From Oscillospiraceae bacterium (GTDB taxonomy: Bacteria > Bacillota_A > Clostridia > Oscillospirales > Oscillospiraceae): DNA of 17,713 nucleotides. Shown here in pieces: positions 13,495 to 17,713 of the stretch (its first letter is position 1; each line of letters begins with the position of its first letter). The stretch lies in NCBI GenBank assembly GCA_017398105.1, contig JAFQHF010000164.1:1-17713 (forward strand), read 5' to 3'. The position numbers and the translations under genes are program-made. The notes below the pieces were generated by a model. It did no database searches, was not told the DNA's origin, and worked only from the letters and a program-made list of their open reading frames with translations.

Positions 13495-14853
13495 ATGGCC
13501 CAGGCCAATTCCAAAACCTATCTGTTCGAATCCATGCCCATCCCCAAGGCGGTTATGGAACTGTCGATTCCCATGGTGGTCACATCCCTGGTCATGGTCA
13601 TCTACAATCTGGCGGATACCTTCTTTGTCGGCATGCTCAATGACCCGGTTCAGAATGCAGCCGTCACCCTGGCCTACCCCGTTATGCTGGCCTTTAACGC
13701 CGTCAACAATCTGTTCGGTGTGGGTACTTCCAGCATGATGAGCCGAAGCCTGGGCAGAGGCGACCATGAAATGGTGCGTACCAGCTCCGCTTTCGGCTTT
13801 TACGGTGCCGTGTTCAGCGGCCTGGCCTTTGCCATTGCCTGCACGATTTTCAAGACACCGCTGATGAATCTGCTGGGTGCGGACAGCACCACCTGGGAGG
13901 CAACCGCCGCCTATATGTTCTGGACCGTGAGCTGCGGTGCCATGCCCGCCATTTTGAACGTGGTTCAGGGCCAGATGGTTCGTGCGGAAGGCGCATCGCT
14001 TCACGCCAGCATCGGCACCATGTCCGGCTGTATCCTGAACATCGTTCTGGACCCGATCTTTATTCTGCCCTGGGGCCTGAATATGGGTGCCGCCGGTGCC
14101 GGACTTGCCACCTTCCTGTCCAACTGCACAGCCTGCGGCTATTTCTTCCTGCTGGCTCGGGTCAAGAAGGGAAAGACCTTCGTCTGCCTGGATATCCGCA
14201 AGCTGAAGAATCTGAGCCGCGAGGTGGTGGCCGGCATTCTGGGCGTCGGCATTCCCGCCTCCATCCAGAATCTGCTGAACGTGACCGGCTCCACCATTCT
14301 GAACAACTTCACCGCAGTTTACGGAGCCTCTGCCGTGGCAGCCATGGGCGTGTCCCACAAGATCAACATGCTTCCCATGCAGGTCTGCCTGGGCTTCTCC
14401 CAGGGCATCATGCCCCTGGTCAGCTACAACTATGCCAGCGGAAACCGCAGGCGCATGAAGGATTCCATCCTGTTCGCCATGGGAATCATCCTTCCGGTCA
14501 TGACGCTGGTCACAGTGGGCTACTGGTTTGGTGCGCCCAGCCTGATCCATCTGTTTATGGACAATCCGGAAATCATTGCCTACGGCAGCCGGTTCCTGCA
14601 GGGCATGTGCCTGGGTATGGTCTTTTTGTGCATCGACTTTATGGCTGTGGGTGTGTTCGCATCTCTCGGCATGGGTAAATATTCCCTCACCTTCGCCATT
14701 TTGCGCAAGGTAGTGCTGGAGATCCCGCTGCTGTTCGTTCTGAACACCCTGTTCCCGCTGTACGGCCTGGCCTATGCCCAATTTATAACGGAAGTGATCC
14801 TGTCCATCGCCGCCATCGTCATGCTGGTGCGGATTTTCCGGGAAAAGGCCTGA
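13495..14853 (+). CDS. MATE family efflux transporter
   Basis: This 452-residue inner-membrane protein is built of two homologous halves with about twelve predicted membrane helices. The first helix region IPMVVTSLVMVIYNLADTFFVG is the classic MATE opening (P, Y-N-xx-D, FVG). GASAVAAMGVSHKINMLP in the middle and FSQGIMPLVSYNYASGN in the second half are also typical. MATE proteins export cationic drugs or metabolites in exchange for Na+ or H+; the substrate is not deducible. A purine-rich site AAAGGGG precedes the ATG, a little weaker than others in the window. It has its own promoter and stands between two other transport/cofactor genes without an obvious operon partner. Confidence 0.93.
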   Translation: MAQANSKTYLFESMPIPKAVMELSIPMVVTSLVMVIYNLADTFFVGMLNDPVQNAAVTLAYPVMLAFNAVNNLFGVGTSSMMSRSLGRGDHEMVRTSSAFGFYGAVFSGLAFAIACTIFKTPLMNLLGADSTTWEATAAYMFWTVSCGAMPAILNVVQGQMVRAEGASLHASIGTMSGCILNIVLDPIFILPWGLNMGAAGAGLATFLSNCTACGYFFLLARVKKGKTFVCLDIRKLKNLSREVVAGILGVGIPASIQNLLNVTGSTILNNFTAVYGASAVAAMGVSHKINMLPMQVCLGFSQGIMPLVSYNYASGNRRRMKDSILFAMGIILPVMTLVTVGYWFGAPSLIHLFMDNPEIIAYGSRFLQGMCLGMVFLCIDFMAVGVFASLGMGKYSLTFAILRKVVLEIPLLFVLNTLFPLYGLAYAQFITEVILSIAAIVMLVRIFREKA

Positions 14854-14872
14854 CGCAGGCGCTTTCCGGCAA

Positions 14873-14891
14873 AAGAAATCTTTGCCTTCAC
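14873..14891 (+). terminator. Weak candidate terminator after the MATE gene
   Basis: GGCAAA and TTTGCC near 14867-14886 form a short six-bp stem with no T run directly after it. I see no better terminator before the next promoter, so the MATE transcript may continue into the following gene. Confidence 0.25.
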
Positions 14892-14913
14892 GCACATTTT
14901 ACAAAAAAAAATA

Positions 14914-14942
14914 TTGAAAAATCCGCGCATTTGCGATATAAC
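14914..14942 (+). promoter_or_regulatory. Promoter of the CofE-like gene
   Basis: TTGAAA (14914-14919) and TATAAC (14937-14942) are spaced by 17 bases. The leader would be about 58 bases and includes a perfect palindrome CCCGGCCGGG (14981-14990) just before the GAGGT ribosome binding site (14996-15000), where it might affect initiation. Confidence 0.65.
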
Positions 14943-15006
14943 TATTTTGTTATTTTTGATTCTAATCCGACCGAGGCTTACCCGGCCGGGGAAATGAGGT
15001 AATCAT

Positions 15007-16200
15007 ATGGAAAGAAAAATCGGAACCGTATCCAGAGGCATCCGCTGCCCCATCATCCGTGAAGGCGATGATCTGGCAAAAATCGTAGTGGACAGCGTGC
15101 TGGAAGCTGCTGCCAGCGAAGGTTACGAGATGCGCAACCGTGACGTGGTCGCCATCACCGAGTCCGTTGTGGCCCGTGCCCAGGGCAACTATGCATCCGT
15201 CGATGCCATTGCTGCTGACGTTCGTGCCAAGCTGGGCGGCGAAACCGTTGGTGTCATTTTCCCCATCCTGTCCCGCAACCGCTTCGCCATCTGCCTGCGT
15301 GGTATCGCCCGGGGTGCCAAGAAGATCGTGCTGATGCTGAGCTATCCTTCTGACGAAGTGGGCAATGAGCTGGTCTCTCTGGACAAGCTGGACGAAGCCA
15401 AGGTCAATCCCTTCTCCGATGTGCTGACTCTGGAGCGTTACCGCGCTCTGTTCGGTGAGAACCTGCACCCTTTCACTCTGGTGGACTATGTTCAGTACTA
15501 CTCTGATCTGGTCAAGGAAGAGGGCTGCGAGGTGGAGGTCATTCTGGCCAACGATCCCCGGGTCATCCTGAACTACACCAAGAATGTTCTGGCCTGCGAT
15601 ATCCACACCCGTGCCCGTACCAAGCGCCTGCTGTGGGGTGCCGGTGCTGAGCGTGTCTGCGGCCTGGACGACATTCTGACCGCCCCCGTGGACGGCAGCG
15701 GCTGTAACGAAAAGTACGGCCTGCTGGGCTCCAACAAGTCCACCGAGACCACCGTTAAGCTGTTCCCCCGGGAGTGCCAGAATCTGGTGAAGGACATCCA
15801 GAACAGCTTCCTGGAGAAGACCGGCAAGCTGGTGGAAGTCATGGTCTATGGCGACGGTGCCTTCAAGGACCCCGTGGGCAAGATCTGGGAGCTGGCTGAC
15901 CCCGTTGTTTCCCCCGCCTATACCGCAGGTCTGGAGGGCACTCCCAACGAGCTGAAGCTGAAGTATCTGGCTGACAACGACTTTGCCAACCTGTCCGGCG
16001 CGGAGCTGAAGGAAGCCATTTCCAACTCCATCAAGGCCAAGGGCGACAATTTGGTGGGCAACATGGCCTCTCAGGGCACCACCCCCCGTCAGCTGACCGA
16101 TCTGATCGGCTCTCTGTGCGACCTGACCTCCGGTTCCGGCGACAAGGGTACTCCCATCATCCTGATCCAGGGTTATTTCGACAACTATACCGCCGAATAA
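15007..16200 (+). CDS. CofE-like protein (coenzyme F420-0:L-glutamate ligase family), function uncertain
   Basis: This 397-residue soluble protein starts like CofE (GTVSRGIRCPIIREGDDLAKIV, then MRNRDVVAITESVVARAQGNY at about 41-61, equivalent to the CofE segment that binds substrate). Archaeal and actinobacterial CofE, about 250 residues, adds glutamates to F420-0 using GTP. This protein is much longer, with a large insert/extension, and the usual D-T-x-GRPWR-GQTD signature is not visible. A related-looking stretch VEVMVYGDGAFKDPVGKIWELADPVVSPAYT occupies its place. No other F420 gene is in the window and F420 is not expected in gut Clostridia, so the true amide-forming substrate is unknown. 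GAGGT lies six bases before the ATG. It has its own promoter and a strong terminator, suggesting a stand-alone unit. Family call fairly firm, reaction not. Confidence 0.75.
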   Translation: MERKIGTVSRGIRCPIIREGDDLAKIVVDSVLEAAASEGYEMRNRDVVAITESVVARAQGNYASVDAIAADVRAKLGGETVGVIFPILSRNRFAICLRGIARGAKKIVLMLSYPSDEVGNELVSLDKLDEAKVNPFSDVLTLERYRALFGENLHPFTLVDYVQYYSDLVKEEGCEVEVILANDPRVILNYTKNVLACDIHTRARTKRLLWGAGAERVCGLDDILTAPVDGSGCNEKYGLLGSNKSTETTVKLFPRECQNLVKDIQNSFLEKTGKLVEVMVYGDGAFKDPVGKIWELADPVVSPAYTAGLEGTPNELKLKYLADNDFANLSGAELKEAISNSIKAKGDNLVGNMASQGTTPRQLTDLIGSLCDLTSGSGDKGTPIILIQGYFDNYTAE

Positions 16201-16207
16201 AATTGCA

Positions 16208-16238
16208 ACGCCATCCTCGAAAGAGGATGGCGTTTTTT
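16208..16238 (+). terminator. Terminator after the CofE-like gene
   Basis: ACGCCATCCTC (16208-16218) pairs perfectly with GAGGATGGCGT (16223-16233) around a GAAA tetraloop, followed by T to 16238. A very strong intrinsic terminator. Confidence 0.95.
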
Positions 16239-16239
16239 G

Positions 16240-16320
16240 TGGCTGCACACGGGCGGTTGATAACCGCCCCTACAGCAAAGTATGCGGGTACACCCCGGAT
16301 CGACGGGGCACGAGGTGGAC
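16240..16320. repeat. Palindromic intergenic repeat (GGGCGGTT...AACCGCCC)
   Basis: GGGCGGTT (16251-16258) pairs perfectly with AACCGCCC (16262-16269) around GAT, and CCCCG (16293-16297) pairs with CGGGG (16304-16308). The stretch sits between two terminators, codes for nothing, and resembles the GC-rich palindromic intergenic elements seen scattered through many gut Clostridia genomes. That resemblance is from memory and not verified. No clear flanking duplication is seen. Confidence 0.55.
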
Positions 16321-16351
16321 AAAAAAGCTGCCGGGAAATCCCGGCAGCTTT
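16321..16351 (-). terminator. Terminator after the AGCS symporter gene
   Basis: GCTGCCGGG (16327-16335) pairs with CCCGGCAGC (16340-16348), extended by AAA/TTT outside. On the - strand it is followed by six T (16326-16321), seven bases after the symporter stop. Confidence 0.92.
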
Positions 16352-16357
16352 GCAATT

Positions 16358-17713
16358 TTACAGCTTGTTGCTCTTTTTCATGGATTTGACGATCATGCCG
16401 CCCAGGCAGAACAGGGCGATGGCGTTGGGGATGACCATCAGGTTATTGAACATATCCATCAGCTCCCAGACCAGGTCGTTCTGGGCGATGGAGCCCATGA
16501 ACACAAAGGCCAGTGCGATGACGGTGAAGATCACATAAGCGACCTTGTTGTTCTTGCCAAACAGCCACTGGACGTTGATCTTGGCGAACAGGTTCCAGCT
16601 GAGGATGGTGGAGAAGGCAAAGAACAGCAGGCAGATGGCAACAAACATACCGCCGAAGGTCTCACCAAACACGGAACCAAATGCAGTCTGGGCCAGATTG
16701 TTCTTGTTGAGCACATCGACGACCGCGCCGGTATAGCCACCGGCCAGAGGGCCATCAGCAGTGTACAGGGTGGCAATGATAACCAGAGCATTCAGGGTCA
16801 GAACAATGAAGGTATCGATAAACACACCGATCATGGCAACAACACCCTGATCGTGGGGATGCTCCACATTGGCCTGTGCATGGGCATGGGGGGTAGAACC
16901 CATACCGGCTTCATTGGAGAACAGGCCGCGCTTGGCGCCCTGAGAAACAGCAGTCTTGATGGCTGCGCCAAAGGCACCGCCGATAATGGCCTGAGGCTGG
17001 AAAGCGTACTTGAAAATCATGCCGATGGTAGCAGGGATGTACTGAATACGAACGATCAGAACTGCCAGACCGCCCAGCAGGAACAGACCTGCCATAACAG
17101 GCACCAGCTTTTCAGTGACAGAGGCCAGACGCTGGACATTGCCCAGGAACACGATGGCGCACAGGGCAACGAGAATCAGGCCAACGATCCATGCGGGAAT
17201 GCCGAAGGCATTTTCCATATTGCCGCCGATGGAGTTGGACTGGACCATGGCACCCATGAAGCCCAGAGCCAGAATGACGGCGATGGAGAAGAATACAGCC
17301 AGGAACTTGCCGAAACCGCCCTTAAAGACATGGGTGATGTAGTAGACGGGACCGCCGTGGATATTTCCATCCTTATCGACCTGGCGGGTCTCGATGGCAG
17401 CGGTGGCTTCGGCGTAGATGGTGGCCATGCCGAAGAAGGCGATGATCCACATCCAGAAGATGGCACCGGGGCCGCCGGTGAGGATGGCGCCGGAGGCGCC
17501 GACGATGTTGCCGGTACCGACCTGAGCGGCAATGGCGGTGGCCAGAGCCTGGAAGGAGCTCATGCCGCTCTTCTGCTTGTCACCACGCAGGGACAGGTTG
17601 CCGAAGACCTTCTTCATGCCTTCGCCAAAGCAGCGAACCTGCACGAAGCGGGTACGGATGGAATAATACAGGCCGACACCGATCAACAGAAAGATCAGAA
17701 TATAGTCGGACAA
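16358..17713 (-). CDS. Sodium:alanine/glycine symporter (AGCS family), N-terminus cut by window edge
   Basis: The visible 451 residues form a polytopic membrane protein of the AGCS family (Na_Ala_symp), which imports alanine or glycine with Na+. Marks include SDYILIFLLIGVGLYYSIRTRFVQVR at the start, AAQVGTGNIVGASGAI (about 62-77), GGPVYYI (120-126), and the signature GLFSNEAGMGSTPHAHA in the second half. The first in-frame codon at the edge is TTG (Leu), so the true start, probably about 15-25 residues further, lies beyond base 17713. The final lysine-rich tail (MKKSNKL) is cytoplasmic. It converges with the CofE-like gene, with a repeat and two terminators between. Regulation lies outside the window. 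Confidence 0.95.
   Translation of the reverse strand: MSDYILIFLLIGVGLYYSIRTRFVQVRCFGEGMKKVFGNLSLRGDKQKSGMSSFQALATAIAAQVGTGNIVGASGAILTGGPGAIFWMWIIAFFGMATIYAEATAAIETRQVDKDGNIHGGPVYYITHVFKGGFGKFLAVFFSIAVILALGFMGAMVQSNSIGGNMENAFGIPAWIVGLILVALCAIVFLGNVQRLASVTEKLVPVMAGLFLLGGLAVLIVRIQYIPATIGMIFKYAFQPQAIIGGAFGAAIKTAVSQGAKRGLFSNEAGMGSTPHAHAQANVEHPHDQGVVAMIGVFIDTFIVLTLNALVIIATLYTADGPLAGGYTGAVVDVLNKNNLAQTAFGSVFGETFGGMFVAICLLFFAFSTILSWNLFAKINVQWLFGKNNKVAYVIFTVIALAFVFMGSIAQNDLVWELMDMFNNLMVIPNAIALFCLGGMIVKSMKKSNKL

Noticed and set aside
11991..16248. Long - strand open frames opposite the NhaC, MATE and CofE-like genes (11991-13451, 13492-14895, 14962-16248)
   Set aside because: They are shadows of codon bias in real membrane and enzyme genes; compositions are Gln/His/Gly-rich and repetitive, with no start signals.
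1..17713. CRISPR arrays, tRNA or rRNA genes, transposases, toxin-antitoxin or phage-defence genes
   Set aside because: I looked for regularly spaced repeats, cloverleaf-like segments and typical protein motifs on both strands and saw none.

Overview
The window looks like a chromosomal segment from an anaerobic, moderately GC-rich Clostridia member, most plausibly a gut Oscillospirales/Ruminococcaceae-type bacterium. This is inferred from the rpmA-obgE gene order, a trimeric NADH-linked [FeFe] hydrogenase, strong AGGAGG-type ribosome binding sites, TTGACA/TATAAT promoters, and compact genes separated by short hairpin-rich gaps. I see no rRNA, tRNA, CRISPR array, prophage or transposase gene. 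The only mobile-like DNA is two small palindromic intergenic repeats. No gene-free gap exceeds about 250 bases.

Layout. (1) 1-1579, + strand: the 3' end of rpmA (ribosomal protein L27), its terminator, a palindromic repeat, and obgE (ribosome-assembly GTPase). (2) 1611-2979: a promoter embedded in a terminator hairpin, then a stand-alone AraC-type regulator with an unassigned N-terminal domain. (3) 2991-7135, - strand: the hydrogenase operon hydC-hydB-hydA, tightly packed and driven by an extended -10 promoter. (4) 7232-9525, - strand: a MoxR-type AAA+ ATPase and a VWA (CoxE-like) protein, overlapping by 8 bases and ending in a tandem 15-bp repeat and a terminator just upstream of the hyd promoter. 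(5) 9551-10204, +: an HD-domain phosphohydrolase transcribed divergently from the ATPase. (6) 10235-11908, -: plsC-like acyltransferase followed by a DegV fatty-acid-binding protein, probably a two-gene lipid operon. (7) 11985-14853, +: an NhaC-type antiporter and a MATE transporter, each with its own promoter. (8) 14914-16238, +: a large protein with a CofE-like (F420-0:glutamate ligase family) domain. (9) 16240-16351: a palindromic repeat and terminator, then a partial AGCS sodium:alanine/glycine symporter (- strand) running off the right edge.

Functionally, the hydrogenase subunits would together couple NADH (and probably reduced ferredoxin) oxidation to H2 release, disposing of fermentation electrons. 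The AAA+/VWA pair resembles CoxD/CoxE-type metal-enzyme assembly chaperones. It sits directly upstream of the hydrogenase, and the ATPase ends in a His/Cys-rich tail, so a role in metalloenzyme maturation is an attractive but unproven idea. DegV plus PlsC suggests exogenous fatty-acid handling for phospholipid synthesis. Two Na+-coupled transporter families (NhaC and AGCS) suggest use of a sodium gradient.

Most of the window is ordinary, well-conserved gene content. The items most worth a second look are the AAA+/VWA-hydrogenase neighbourhood with its metal-binding tail, the diverged CofE-like protein, the triple 15-bp repeat carrying three in-frame TGA codons at the VWA stop, the promoter inside a terminator arm before araC, and the two palindromic repeats.
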